Origin: Spirosoma endbachense
Lineage (GTDB): Bacteria; Bacteroidota; Bacteroidia; Cytophagales; Spirosomataceae
Length of the DNA stretch: 64,000 nucleotides
Assembly: GCF_010233585.1 (NCBI RefSeq)
Contig: NZ_CP045997.1
Coordinates: 1,227,244-1,291,243, forward strand
Reading direction: 5' to 3'
Position 1 is the stretch's first letter. Every line of letters starts with the position of its first letter. The translations under genes were made by a program, and so were the position numbers. Below the pieces are notes generated by a model that worked only from the letters and a program-made list of their open reading frames with translations, had not been told where the DNA came from and ran no database searches. Below are positions 27,033-35,171 of this stretch, piece after piece.

Positions 27033-27113
27033 TTAAAATTTTTCTGGTTTTATCAGCACGTACAGCATGTACGCGAAAACCATCAGCGAGATGATGAATA
27101 AGCCTGTGAGCAT
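27033..27113 (-). CDS. kdpF: KdpF small membrane subunit
   Basis: A 26-residue peptide starting MLTGLFIISLMVF and ending IKPEKF, read from the ATG at 27113 to TAA at 27033. It is one membrane helix with the short charged tail seen in E. coli KdpF (29 residues, ending in a similar pattern) and is placed directly before kdpA. KdpF helps stabilise the KdpFABC complex. Confidence 0.88.
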   Translation of the reverse strand: MLTGLFIISLMVFAYMLYVLIKPEKF

Positions 27114-27121
27114 GGTAAAAG

Positions 27122-27191
27122 AGTAAATGAGTGAAAGGGTAAATGAGTGAAAGAGTGAATTAGCTTGATTCGACCTTTCGCTCATTTATTC
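27122..27191. repeat. tandem and inverted GTAAATGAGTGAAAG repeats
   Basis: GTAAATGAGTGAAAG occurs at 27123-27137 and 27139-27153, and an imperfect inverted copy at 27175-27191 (CTTTCGCTCATTTATTC). Together they can form alternative hairpins between the 27-residue peptide gene and kdpF. Confidence 0.6.
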
Positions 27192-27200
27192 TTTCACTCT

Positions 27201-27284
27201 TTAAATGTGTTCAAACCACTCTATGGATTTGTAGAAGAATGTGAAGCAGAGCAGGGCAGTTATAACCAGAAGGATGATTTCCAT
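27201..27284 (-). CDS. 27-residue membrane peptide heading the kdp operon
   Basis: Minus-strand ATG at 27284 to TAA at 27201 encodes MEIILLVITALLCF... ending KSIEWFEHI: one hydrophobic helix with a short polar tail. It is not KdpF, which is present separately downstream. It lies about 10 nt after the predicted start of a sigma-54-like promoter and would be the first translated product of the kdp transcript. I do not recognise a named family. It may be a second small subunit, a pump regulator, or a leader peptide. Confidence 0.6.
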   Translation of the reverse strand: MEIILLVITALLCFTFFYKSIEWFEHI

Positions 27285-27305
27285 AAAAAGCAATTCTGTT
27301 TGGTT

Positions 27306-27321
27306 TGAACAGGGTGTGCCA
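27306..27321 (-). promoter_or_regulatory. sigma-54-like promoter of the kdp operon
   Basis: On the minus strand TGGCACACCCTGTTCA aligns with the -24/-12 consensus TGGCAC-N5-TTGCA: the -24 part is perfect (preceded by a T-run); the -12 part reads GTTCA, losing the usual G. The predicted start near 27294 is about 10 nt before the small peptide ATG. An NtrC-type activator gene is encoded nearby. Confidence 0.55.
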
Positions 27322-27503
27322 AAAAGCATTCCAGGCTTGATTGTAAGAGGGGATTGTTAGTTATTTTGTTGATAACCAGTTGATTAATTCTTGATTTTGT
27401 TTTCTGCGATGGAAAATGAATGCGGCAACCTTCTCAATTTGACAAGGTCAATTCTCATTTTAGGAATGGATTGAAAAGACGGGAATGGGGCTTATGAACC
27501 GGA

Positions 27504-27553
27504 GTGTCAGAACTGACACCACCTTATATTGGCTTGTGTCGGCAGGAACCGAC
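27504..27553. promoter_or_regulatory. palindromes 180-250 bp upstream of the kdp promoter
   Basis: GTGTCAGAACTGACAC (27504-27519) is a perfect 7-bp palindrome with a 2-nt centre; GTCGGCAGGAACCGAC (27538-27553) is a second, 5-bp inverted repeat. Their distance from the sigma-54-like promoter suits upstream activator sites. They could instead be dispersed repeats, since a related element occurs at 28628. Confidence 0.45.
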
Positions 27554-27604
27554 CGAATAACCCACCGACTTAGTTCAGCCTTTGTCGAGCGGAGCCCCTT
27601 AAAT

Positions 27605-27647
27605 GTAAAATGCCTGGCTACACACAAAGCGCAGCCAGGCATTTTAC
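27605..27647. terminator. 15-bp hairpin
   Basis: GTAAAATGCCTGGCT (27605-27619) and AGCCAGGCATTTTAC (27633-27647) pair perfectly around a 13-nt loop in the gap upstream of kdp. Confidence 0.55.
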
Positions 27648-27662
27648 GTTACTTATGTTAGT

Positions 27663-27771
27663 AGGACTTTGGCTTCGAGCCGTAGAGCCGGGCCACGGTT
27701 ACTACTAATGCGCAAACAAACCACGGTCCGCCGTGCGGTGGCCCGGCTCTACGGCTCGAAGCCAAAGTCCT
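27663..27771. repeat. 34-bp perfect inverted repeat (REP-like family, copy 1)
   Basis: Arms 27663-27696 and 27738-27771 are perfect reverse complements around a 41-nt loop. The left arm ends AGAGCCGGGCCAC followed by GGTT, nearly the same as the element at 60766. It lies 14 nt past the stop of the outer-membrane protein gene and could end its transcript. Confidence 0.7.
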
Positions 27772-27784
27772 GGTTATAGGAGGT

Positions 27785-28402
27785 TTAAAAGCGATAGCCT
27801 ACGTTTACCCCTATGTTCGCTGCGGTCTCTCCACTTGCATAGTTTTGAAAAGATGCTCTCGCGCCCGCAATCCATCGAGGCCCAGCGTTTAACTCCCCCT
27901 CTAAAATTACCGTATAGCCTACAGTCAAATAATTTTGAGGATTAGTATAGACAAATGGATTTAATACATAGTCGTTGCCCGGCGGTAGATTAGGCGAAGG
28001 TCCCTGGTACGAAACACCGAAGCTGCTAGGATGAGAATCGGATAAGAAGCGAAGTGATGGCCCTACACCTAATCTAACTTTACTCCGTTCAAATCGCATG
28101 GGAGAAAAGAAAAGGTTCGCATCGAGAGCGACAGAAGCTTTGGTAAAGCGCAATCCTTCAGTCATACCACTGCTGCTAATCAAAGTCGATTTCGATCCGT
28201 AGCCTATGTGCAACGACGGAGCAAACGTCAGGAATCGATTTATGCTGCGGTTATATTCGTTGTAGTAATTCAAACCACTCAGATCACCTGAACCAAAAAG
28301 AATATAAGTAACCCCCGCTTTGACGCTACTACGCATACCATCCTGACTAACAGCCAGGTGGCAATTCGCTAGTAAAACCAGAATAAGAATAAGTTTTTTC
28401 AT
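27785..28402 (-). CDS. small outer-membrane beta-barrel protein
   Basis: A 205-residue protein with a signal peptide (MKKLILILVLLANCHLAVSQ) and alternating strands ending NIGVNVGYRF, a terminal aromatic residue typical of outer-membrane barrels. It probably has eight strands and belongs to the broad OMP_b-brl class. No function can be assigned. It lies between the kdp promoter region and the NtrC-type regulator, on the same strand as both. Confidence 0.75.
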   Translation of the reverse strand: MKKLILILVLLANCHLAVSQDGMRSSVKAGVTYILFGSGDLSGLNYYNEYNRSINRFLTFAPSLHIGYGSKSTLISSSGMTEGLRFTKASVALDANLFFSPMRFERSKVRLGVGPSLRFLSDSHPSSFGVSYQGPSPNLPPGNDYVLNPFVYTNPQNYLTVGYTVILEGELNAGPRWIAGARASFQNYASGETAANIGVNVGYRF

Positions 28403-28627
28403 AGTTGTCTATAAGAACACCCTGCGTTTTCGATCACTAAACTGTTGCAGAGGCTTTTGTAATAAATATGCAACTGAAATTCAATTAAGTTGATTTATGG
28501 GGCGAAAAATGATATGGACTCTACGTTTCTGTAGGCTTAGTGATGGCTGGTTAACTCCGTAAAGTTGACGAGATGGCTTTTCGCTTTGATCGCAGCGGAG
28601 AACCGTGCAACGATGAATCCCTCGCCA

Positions 28628-28649
28628 TGTCGGTTTTAAGAAACCGACA
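28628..28649. repeat. 9-bp palindrome upstream of the outer-membrane protein gene
   Basis: TGTCGGTTT (28628-28636) and AAACCGACA (28641-28649) pair perfectly around TAAG, between the NtrC-type regulator stop and the outer-membrane protein gene. It shares the TGTCGG/CCGAC form with the element at 27538. Confidence 0.5.
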
Positions 28650-28686
28650 CCACAATTCACACCACATCGACTGCCCAGCAAGCAAC

Positions 28687-30027
28687 TCATTGCCCCAACT
28701 GATATTCGTCGTATTTTCGATACAGCGTACTCAGGCTAATGCCGAGCAGCCGGGCGGATTCTGCTTTGTTACCGTTCGTATGTTGCAATACACGTTCAAT
28801 ATGGTTTTTCTCGACGGTCGCCAGGTCGTACGAAAAGGCAGCAGGCTGACTGGAAGGGGATTGAACATCCAGCGGTAGATAGGCTGGCAATAAGGTTTGC
28901 CCATCGCTGAGGATAACCGACCGTTCGATGACGTTTTTCAATTCGCGGATGTTGCCTTTCCAACTGTAGCGGGTTAGCGCGTCGATAAATGCCGGACTCA
29001 GCGTCATCTGCTTTTTCCCAATTTTGGCCGCTTCCTGCTGAGCCAGCACTTCGGCAAGGACCGGAATGTCGTCGCGCCGGTCGCGCAAGGGAGGGAGTTC
29101 GATGGAAAAAACAGAGAGCCGGTAATATAAGTCAGACCGGAAATGACCAGTTTCGGCGTCCTGCTTCAGATCACGATTGGTAGCGGCAACAACGCGCACA
29201 TCGGTTTTGGTTGGCTTTGTATCGCCTACGCGCATAAACTCGTGCGTTTCGAGCACACGCAGTAATTTAGCTTGTAAATCAAGGGCCATTTCACCGATTT
29301 CGTCCAAAAAAATAGTGCCTTTATTGGCTTCCTCAAACAGCCCTTTTTTGTCGCGTGTGGCTCCTGTGAATGCCCCGGCACGATGCCCGAAGAGTTCGCT
29401 TTCCAGAATTTCTTTACCCAGAGCGCTACAGTTGACAGCCACAAACGACCCCGCCCGGCGTGGACTCGCCTGGTGGATAGCCTGCGCGAAAACTTCTTTA
29501 CCCGTGCCCGTTTCGCCGGTCAGCAGCACAGTCGTATCGGTCACCGCGACTCTGCGGGCCAGATCGATGGCTTGCTGAATGGTTTTGGATTGCCCGATAA
29601 TCTTCTCGAACCCGTATTTCTGTTGAACCTGTTCTTCGAGCCGTTTAATCCGAAACTGTAACTGCGCTTTCTCGATTGCCCGACTCACCAGCGGAATAAT
29701 CTTATCGTTATCGTCGCCCTTGGTTATGTAGTCGAAAGCACCATTTTTGATCGCTTTTACGCCGTCGGCAATGGTCCCATAAGCGGTTAGTACAATGACT
29801 TCAGTGGCAGGCTGGATTTTTTTTACCTGGGCTGTCAGGTCAATACCATTACCGTCGGGGAGTTTTACATCGCTGATAACCAACTGAATTTCTGTTCGTT
29901 CCAGTGTTCGTAAGCCACTTCGGGCGTCATCGGCCTCCAGTACCTGATAATCTTCCAGAGTCAGGATTCGGGCCAATAGCTGGCGAAGTTTGGGTTCGTC
30001 GTCGATGAGTAGGATGGTGCCAGGCAT
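28687..30027 (-). CDS. NtrC-family sigma-54-dependent response regulator
   Basis: A 446-residue activator: receiver domain (1-120) with phospho-acceptor Asp53; AAA+ domain (about 140-370) with Walker A GETGTGKE, the sigma-54 contact loop GAFTGA and a Walker B ending FLDEIGE; and a C-terminal Fis-type helix-turn-helix (NKAESARLLGISLSTLYRKY). It would oligomerise on upstream sites and remodel RNA polymerase with sigma-54. No kinase is adjacent; the nearest unpaired kinase is in the kdp cluster, which has a sigma-54-like promoter, so I infer control of kdp. Canonical KdpE (OmpR-type) is absent from the window. Confidence 0.93.
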   Translation of the reverse strand: MPGTILLIDDEPKLRQLLARILTLEDYQVLEADDARSGLRTLERTEIQLVISDVKLPDGNGIDLTAQVKKIQPATEVIVLTAYGTIADGVKAIKNGAFDYITKGDDNDKIIPLVSRAIEKAQLQFRIKRLEEQVQQKYGFEKIIGQSKTIQQAIDLARRVAVTDTTVLLTGETGTGKEVFAQAIHQASPRRAGSFVAVNCSALGKEILESELFGHRAGAFTGATRDKKGLFEEANKGTIFLDEIGEMALDLQAKLLRVLETHEFMRVGDTKPTKTDVRVVAATNRDLKQDAETGHFRSDLYYRLSVFSIELPPLRDRRDDIPVLAEVLAQQEAAKIGKKQMTLSPAFIDALTRYSWKGNIRELKNVIERSVILSDGQTLLPAYLPLDVQSPSSQPAAFSYDLATVEKNHIERVLQHTNGNKAESARLLGISLSTLYRKYDEYQLGQ

Positions 30028-30140
30028 AGTTGTTGATTGACGTTCCGGCGAAGTGAGGAGTACGGATGCAGATGAATTCGTGCGGTAAAGATGGGAAAGC
30101 TGTTGCCGTTTTTAGCCAGAAGAGTTGAATAAATTATTTT

Positions 30141-30215
30141 ATTCTGGTTGTAAGTGAGAGTAGGTGTGCCACAGTTATGAACCGTGCCACGCCTACTCTC
30201 ACCTACAATCAGAAT
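30141..30215. repeat. 36-nt near-perfect hairpin (REP-like family, copy 2)
   Basis: Arms 30141-30176 and 30180-30215 pair with few mismatches around loop ATG. Near the loop the left arm reads GTGTGCCACAGTT, related to the copies at 27663 and 60766. It lies between divergent genes. Confidence 0.65.
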
Positions 30216-30286
30216 AGACAACCGACACTTTTATACTGAATTGGCTACACTCGCGTTTTTGCTATTAAATAGCTATTTTGTTGATT

Positions 30287-30781
30287 ATGAACATGAAATC
30301 AATTTTTGGCTTATTTTTGATACTACTACTGGCTGGCGCTAAATCAGCACAAAGTCAGTCGGTGAAGGTCATTAAGTTTAATCAGTTGAATCAACTGGTC
30401 AATCAGCCGAATGACACGCTTTATGTCGTGAATTTCTGGGCTACCTGGTGTGCACCATGCGTCAAGGAGTTACCTCAGTTCGAAGCGGTGAGGCAAGCCT
30501 ATTCCGATAAAAAATTGGCTGTTCTGCTGGTAAGTCTGGATGATAAGAGCGACCTGACCAGGAAGGTAAACCCTTTCGTTCGAAACCGGAAAATTCGCTC
30601 GCGAGTCGTCTTGCTGGATGAAACTGACCTGAATACGTGGATTGATAAAATAGCCCCGGAGTGGTCGGGAGCGTTGCCAATGACGCTGATTATCAATAAA
30701 CAACGGAAAATCAGGCAGTACATTGGCAAACCCGTGAAGGAAGGAGAACTTACAACCATAATTGATCAATACAAACTATAA
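30287..30781 (+). CDS. TlpA-like periplasmic thioredoxin-fold protein
   Basis: About 164 residues with a signal peptide (cleavage near AQSQS, about residue 24) and a thioredoxin fold with active-site WCAPC (Cys55, Cys58) in FWATWCAPCVKELP. The cis-Pro segment is GALPMTLIIN. It reduces disulfides in the periplasm, as in TlpA/ResA proteins. A TTG further upstream opens the frame, but the ATG at 30287 (or 30293) starts the leader properly. The next redoxin gene begins 5 nt after its stop, so they form one operon. Confidence 0.88.
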   Translation: MNMKSIFGLFLILLLAGAKSAQSQSVKVIKFNQLNQLVNQPNDTLYVVNFWATWCAPCVKELPQFEAVRQAYSDKKLAVLLVSLDDKSDLTRKVNPFVRNRKIRSRVVLLDETDLNTWIDKIAPEWSGALPMTLIINKQRKIRQYIGKPVKEGELTTIIDQYKL

Positions 30782-30786
30782 TCATC

Positions 30787-31407
30787 ATGAAAAAGACCGC
30801 TTTTTTGTCAATGTTGGCACTGCTACTGACAGTAGCGTTGATGAGTACCCGGAGTTTGTCGGATGGGTATAAGGTAGGGGATACGGTTCAGGATTTTAAA
30901 CTGAAAAACGTAGATGGGAAAACGGTTTCTCTGGCTGACAAAAAAGATGCAAAAGGCTACATTATCGCCTTTACCTGCAATACCTGTCCGGTGGCGAAGG
31001 CGTATGAGAGCCGGATTATGGCACTGAACGACGAGTTTGCGTCCAAAGGGTATCCTGTTCTGGCGATCCAGGCCAATGATGCTGAACAGTCGCCCGGCGA
31101 TTCCTATGCTGCCATGCAGGAGCGGGCCAAATCAAAAAAATACGCGTTTCCTTATCTGCACGATGAGAGCCAGGCTGTTGCCCGAACATTTGGTGCGACG
31201 AACACCCCCCATATGTTCGTCGTCAAAAAAGACGGTGGTCAGTATAAGATTGCTTACATCGGGGCCATTGATAATAATCAGCGCGACGCATCGGCTGCCG
31301 ATAAAAAATACGTTGAAGAAGCTGTCAATGCGTTGCTGTCGGGCAAGTCGGTAACCACAACATCGGCCAGAGCCGTTGGTTGCGGTATTAAGTGGAAAAA
31401 CGCTTAA
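30787..31407 (+). CDS. exported redoxin (AhpC/TSA-type thioredoxin family)
   Basis: A 206-residue protein with a hydrophobic leader (about 1-24) and a redoxin domain whose active site is FTCNTCPVA (Cys64, Cys67). TNTPHMFVV holds the cis-Pro. The family is related to peroxiredoxins but with a CxxC site, so thiol-disulfide exchange is more likely than peroxide reduction. It is co-transcribed with the TlpA-like gene and ends before two strong hairpins. Confidence 0.85.
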   Translation: MKKTAFLSMLALLLTVALMSTRSLSDGYKVGDTVQDFKLKNVDGKTVSLADKKDAKGYIIAFTCNTCPVAKAYESRIMALNDEFASKGYPVLAIQANDAEQSPGDSYAAMQERAKSKKYAFPYLHDESQAVARTFGATNTPHMFVVKKDGGQYKIAYIGAIDNNQRDASAADKKYVEEAVNALLSGKSVTTTSARAVGCGIKWKNA

Positions 31408-31411
31408 CCAA

Positions 31412-31458
31412 AATCAGTCCCGAAGAGAATACATAGGCTATTCCCTTCGGGACTGATT
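31412..31458 (+). terminator. interrupted hairpin after the redoxin operon
   Basis: AATCAGTCCCGAAG (31412-31425) pairs with CTTCGGGACTGATT (31445-31458); an inner GAATA/TATTC stem extends it. It starts 5 nt after the stop codon. Confidence 0.65.
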
Positions 31459-31465
31459 GGAAGTA

Positions 31466-31514
31466 GAACGAGCGGCAAGCCCTATTCATTGTGAATAGGG
31501 CTTGCCGCTCGTTC
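31466..31514. terminator. 23-bp perfect hairpin with T-run
   Basis: Arms 31466-31488 and 31492-31514 (starting GAACGAGCGGCAAGC) pair perfectly around a 3-nt loop, followed by ATTTTT. It lies between convergent genes and probably works in both directions. Confidence 0.75.
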
Positions 31515-31518
31515 ATTT

Positions 31519-33183
31519 TTAGGGCGTAGCGGGTTTTAAAAACTTCGTTCCGAAAAAATCCCCCTTGTTCCAGGTAGGGCGGCTGTCGGCCTGGGCCGCT
31601 AGGTAGCCGATCAGGAATTGCAGTTGTACATGTTTAGCCGCAGCGTTGAAATCGAATGGCTGGTTGATATCATCCTGTGGGGAGTGGTAAATTGTCGCCC
31701 GCCAATCGAGGTTGAGTTTGGTTCCATCGAGGTTGGGGTTTCCCGTTTGGGAGCCACTTTTGATATAGATCGCCGGAATTCCCTGCCGAACAAAGCTGAA
31801 GTGGTCGCTTCGCATAAAAACAGTTTGTTCCGGTATTGGGTCCGGGCTGATCTGAACGCCCACAAACGCAGCTGCCAGTTCTGTTTCATGGCCCAGACTT
31901 GAATGTTCGGCACCATAGGGCACAATATCGAGCAATGGGTGGAAGAAAAACGGCATATCAAGGCAGAAATTAGCAACGATTTTGTCTTTTGGCACGGTTG
32001 GGTTGCTGGCAAAATAATCGGAACCAAGCAGGCCCATTTCCTCTCCCGTTACGCCCACAAACACTAGTGATCGTCGCGGAGCTTTGGGCAGGGACGCGAA
32101 TAGCCGGGCCGTTTCGAGATTGATAGCTACCCCCGAAGCGTTATCGTGCGCACCGTTGTAGATCGAGTCACCTTTTACCGGTCTGCCAATGCCTAAATGA
32201 TCGAGGTGAGCAACATATACGATGTATTCGTTTTTCAGAACAGGATCAGAGCCAGGTAGCACGGCTACAACGTTTTGTCCGGCTACGTCTTCTACCGCAT
32301 CGGTCTGGGTATGCATCTGAGCCGAAATATTGAGCGGAAATGCCTGAGAGCGGTTTTTCATAACAGCGGCTACCGCATCGCTGAATGAAGTGGCCGAATT
32401 CGTAAAAATCAACCTGGCAGTCGAATCACTTAAGGAAGCGGAGCCTTTGATCGCCGGAAACGTGCGTTGTGGCTTTCCACGCTTATCGAGCCAGCGATAA
32501 ATGCCTTGCCGGGTTCGGGGAGCGGCTGTTTCGATGCGGTTGCGCAAGTCGGTTGGTAAACTAAAAGAGAGCACACCGACTGCGCCGTGTGCCGCAGCGA
32601 TCTCGGCCTTCGCCGACGAATAATAAGCCCGCTGATTTGACGGAAAAATGGTTGGCGCTCCGTTTACGTAGGCCACAATTTTGCCTTTCACATCAATGTT
32701 CGCATAATCATCGTATCCCAACTCCGGTGCCGACACCCCATAGCCGACAAATACAACGGGTGCGCTGACATCGCTGGTGGCATGATCGGGGTTTGGGTTC
32801 AGAATAAACTGTTGTCCATAAAGCAGTGTCTTTTCGCCATCTTTAAAGGAAAGCGTCAGAAAACTGGTCTTTTCCCGAACCTGCCACCGGCGGAGGGGTA
32901 CGGCCTGGCGATACGTATTGTTTTCTCCGGCAGGTTGTAGCCCCAGTGCTTCGAGCTGGGTTTGCATGTAATTGGCGGCCAGCGCAAAGCCTCGTGTGCC
33001 GGGTTTACGGCCTTCGAGCGCATCATCGGCCAGAAAACGCATGGCTGCCCGGATCGCTTCAGGGCGGACGGTTTTAGCAATGGTTTGTGCCTCGGTAGGA
33101 ATACTGCCCGACTGAGCCAAAGACACCGTCACGCCAGTTAGACTGATGAGCAGAGCGAGCGGAAAAGAGGTAGAAAAACGCAT
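31519..33183 (-). CDS. secreted M28-family aminopeptidase with PA-like insert
   Basis: A 554-residue exported peptidase with a signal peptide ending near SLAQ (residue 24). A PA-like insert lies at about 130-290. The M28 zinc site is visible: His326 in AHLDHLG, Asp347 in GAHDNASG, Glu381-Glu382 in GVTGEEMG, Asp409, and a late His in YHSPQDD. Such enzymes remove N-terminal residues from peptides in the periplasm or outside. It is a single gene, convergent with the redoxin operon. Confidence 0.9.
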   Translation of the reverse strand: MRFSTSFPLALLISLTGVTVSLAQSGSIPTEAQTIAKTVRPEAIRAAMRFLADDALEGRKPGTRGFALAANYMQTQLEALGLQPAGENNTYRQAVPLRRWQVREKTSFLTLSFKDGEKTLLYGQQFILNPNPDHATSDVSAPVVFVGYGVSAPELGYDDYANIDVKGKIVAYVNGAPTIFPSNQRAYYSSAKAEIAAAHGAVGVLSFSLPTDLRNRIETAAPRTRQGIYRWLDKRGKPQRTFPAIKGSASLSDSTARLIFTNSATSFSDAVAAVMKNRSQAFPLNISAQMHTQTDAVEDVAGQNVVAVLPGSDPVLKNEYIVYVAHLDHLGIGRPVKGDSIYNGAHDNASGVAINLETARLFASLPKAPRRSLVFVGVTGEEMGLLGSDYFASNPTVPKDKIVANFCLDMPFFFHPLLDIVPYGAEHSSLGHETELAAAFVGVQISPDPIPEQTVFMRSDHFSFVRQGIPAIYIKSGSQTGNPNLDGTKLNLDWRATIYHSPQDDINQPFDFNAAAKHVQLQFLIGYLAAQADSRPTWNKGDFFGTKFLKPATP

Positions 33184-33395
33184 AGGACAACGCTGGAATA
33201 CAAAAACAATTGACTAAGATAGCCGACGATTTCTGTAGATCAAATTTGACATGGATTCTCATTAACCATCGACGGGGTTCTAAACTTTGTCAAAGCCGGG
33301 AATTCAGGTTCTTCAGGACTCGTAGTATATTGGCTGTTTATAGCCGAGTACACCCAAGCATACGGTAGCCGGAATGCGATGAAAACCACCAACGA

Positions 33396-34334
33396 ATGAA
33401 GAAATTACCCGTAATTATTGACTGTGACCCCGGTCACGATGATGCCGTGATGTTGATGCTGGCGGTTGGCAGTGGCTTATTTGATATTAAAGCAATCACT
33501 ACATCGGCCGGAAACCAGACGCAGGCGAAAACGCTGAAAAATGCCCTGAAGCTTAAGGCTTTGCTGGATGTTGATATTCCCATTTATAAAGGTTGCGACA
33601 AGCCCCTTTTTCGTGAACTCATTATTGCTGATTACGTGCATGGCGAGATGGGAATGGATGGTCCTATTCTGCCTGAGCCTGTTATTGAAGCCGAACCGTT
33701 ACCGGCCATCGAAGCCATTGCCAAAATTCTGACCGATAGCCCGGAGAAGGTCACCCTTGTGCCGACCGGACCACTAACCAACATTGCCACTTTTTTGCTG
33801 GCCTATCCGCATCTGAAGTCGAAAATTGAGCGGATTTCGCTGATGGGCGGTGGCGCTTTTCGGGGCAATATGACACCTACGGCCGAGTTCAATATCTATG
33901 TCGATCCCGAAGCCGCTGCTGTTGTGTTCAACGCCGGTGTTCCGATTACCATGTGCGGTCTGGACGTTACGCACAAGGCATTGGTTTTTCAGGAAGATAT
34001 AGAACTGTTCAGAGCTGTTGGGAATAAAACGGGCAAAGTGATCGCTGAATTGATGGATTTCTTTTCCATCTTTTACCGGAAAGAGCGGACAGAATTGAAT
34101 GGGGGAGCCGCATTACACGATCCCTGTGCTATTGCCTGGTTGATCGATCCATCCATGTTTCAATCGAAAGCCTGTTACGTAGATGTAGAACTGACGGGCA
34201 AGCTAACGCTGGGCACTACCGTAGTCGATTTTTTCGATGTATTGAAAAAGAAACCGAATGTCGATTTTGTGTATGACATCGATAGAAAGAAGTACATCAA
34301 ATTGATTTACGACTCGATCCAGAATTTACCTTAA
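33396..34334 (+). CDS. inosine-uridine preferring nucleoside hydrolase
   Basis: A 312-residue cytoplasmic enzyme. The Ca2+-binding motif IIDCDPGHDDA near the N-terminus (Asp9, Asp11, Asp15, Asp16) and GGAALHDPCAIA near residue 240 are hallmarks of the family. It splits the N-glycosidic bond of ribonucleosides for salvage. PTGPLTNIA and the MGGGAF segment complete the active site. No signal peptide, unlike some Bacteroidota relatives. Base preference cannot be told. Confidence 0.93.
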   Translation: MKKLPVIIDCDPGHDDAVMLMLAVGSGLFDIKAITTSAGNQTQAKTLKNALKLKALLDVDIPIYKGCDKPLFRELIIADYVHGEMGMDGPILPEPVIEAEPLPAIEAIAKILTDSPEKVTLVPTGPLTNIATFLLAYPHLKSKIERISLMGGGAFRGNMTPTAEFNIYVDPEAAAVVFNAGVPITMCGLDVTHKALVFQEDIELFRAVGNKTGKVIAELMDFFSIFYRKERTELNGGAALHDPCAIAWLIDPSMFQSKACYVDVELTGKLTLGTTVVDFFDVLKKKPNVDFVYDIDRKKYIKLIYDSIQNLP

Positions 34335-34393
34335 ATACCATTTGTCGCCAAATGAGCGTTTTGCTGTCTGCTAGAAATTGGCTTTCGTTAGCA

Positions 34394-34981
34394 TCAGAAC
34401 CACGGTCGCTTGACCTTGAATGACTTTTTCAGGCCACTGATCATCAGGAATGCGCCGACGACACCGAAAATAATTGCCAGTATCGTGATGTGCAGAATGG
34501 CGAATAACACAGCCACCAATAGTATAATTATCGATGCTTTAAGCTTCCAGCTGATTCGTTGCCACCAGTTCAGCTCCTCGCGCAATGGTAAACCCAGCCC
34601 CTGGCGAATTTTGTTGCCAAGCCGAAGTTGACTCTTGGGTTTAGGTTTTGGCTTCGGTTGTTTATCAATGACTTCGGTTGAATGCGTTAACAACGACTGA
34701 ATGCGCTGCATCCGGCGTTCTACCCGATTCGTAACCAATTGGTCCGGCGTATTTCCCCGACTGACAACCGCCGGAGTCGCTGTTTCCAAAGCGATGGCAA
34801 CGGGTTGTTCAATTGCTGAAACAGAATCAGGAATTACGACCTGAGTAGGAGCAACCGACTGATTTGTAGAGAGTCTGGTCGCTGCTGGATGAGGAGTTCG
34901 TTGGAAATAGGCGACGGGCCGGTGGCAGGACGAAAAGAAAAGACATAACGCAGCAACGAAAACGACAGCGATATTTTTCAT
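34394..34981 (-). CDS. lipoprotein with two C-terminal membrane helices
   Basis: About 195 residues from the ATG at 34981. The leader ends with lipobox FSSC (Cys19). A polar middle with a KPKPKPKS stretch (about 120-128) leads to two hydrophobic segments at about 143-163 and 165-183, then a basic tail. Lipoprotein-type leader plus C-terminal membrane helices is an uncommon mix; I do not recognise the family. An earlier in-frame ATG at 35017 would put residues before the leader and is less likely. Confidence 0.65.
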   Translation of the reverse strand: MKNIAVVFVAALCLFFSSCHRPVAYFQRTPHPAATRLSTNQSVAPTQVVIPDSVSAIEQPVAIALETATPAVVSRGNTPDQLVTNRVERRMQRIQSLLTHSTEVIDKQPKPKPKPKSQLRLGNKIRQGLGLPLREELNWWQRISWKLKASIIILLVAVLFAILHITILAIIFGVVGAFLMISGLKKSFKVKRPWF

Positions 34982-35171
34982 CAGGTTGTGTTGTACGATC
35001 GGAAATTGCGGATGCAAAATTTCCCTTTACAACGAACTGAAAAGGCTGTTTGATATGATTTGGATAAAAAAGTCGACTAAATAGCCGCTGGTATTACTGA
35101 AAGTAAGCCAGATACGTAAGTGGATTAGGGACCTTTTCTTTGGTTCATAAACCCTGTTTTCTGCTCTGTTT

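Larger units (their letters stand above)
27285..27784. other. regulatory intergenic region upstream of kdp
   Basis: A 500-nt gap with no credible gene. From the kdp side it holds a sigma-54-like promoter (27306-27321), two TGTC/GAC-type palindromes (27504-27553), a 15-bp hairpin (27605-27647) and a 34-bp hairpin (27663-27771) that follows the outer-membrane protein gene. Confidence 0.6.

Noticed and set aside
27460..27642. 60-codon minus-strand frame upstream of kdp
   Set aside because: It contains palindromes and a hairpin of the regulatory region and has no coding character.
30216..30286. sigma-54 promoter before the TlpA-like gene (TTGGC...TTTTTGC)
   Set aside because: The GG and GC are 16 bp apart rather than 10, so spacing is wrong.
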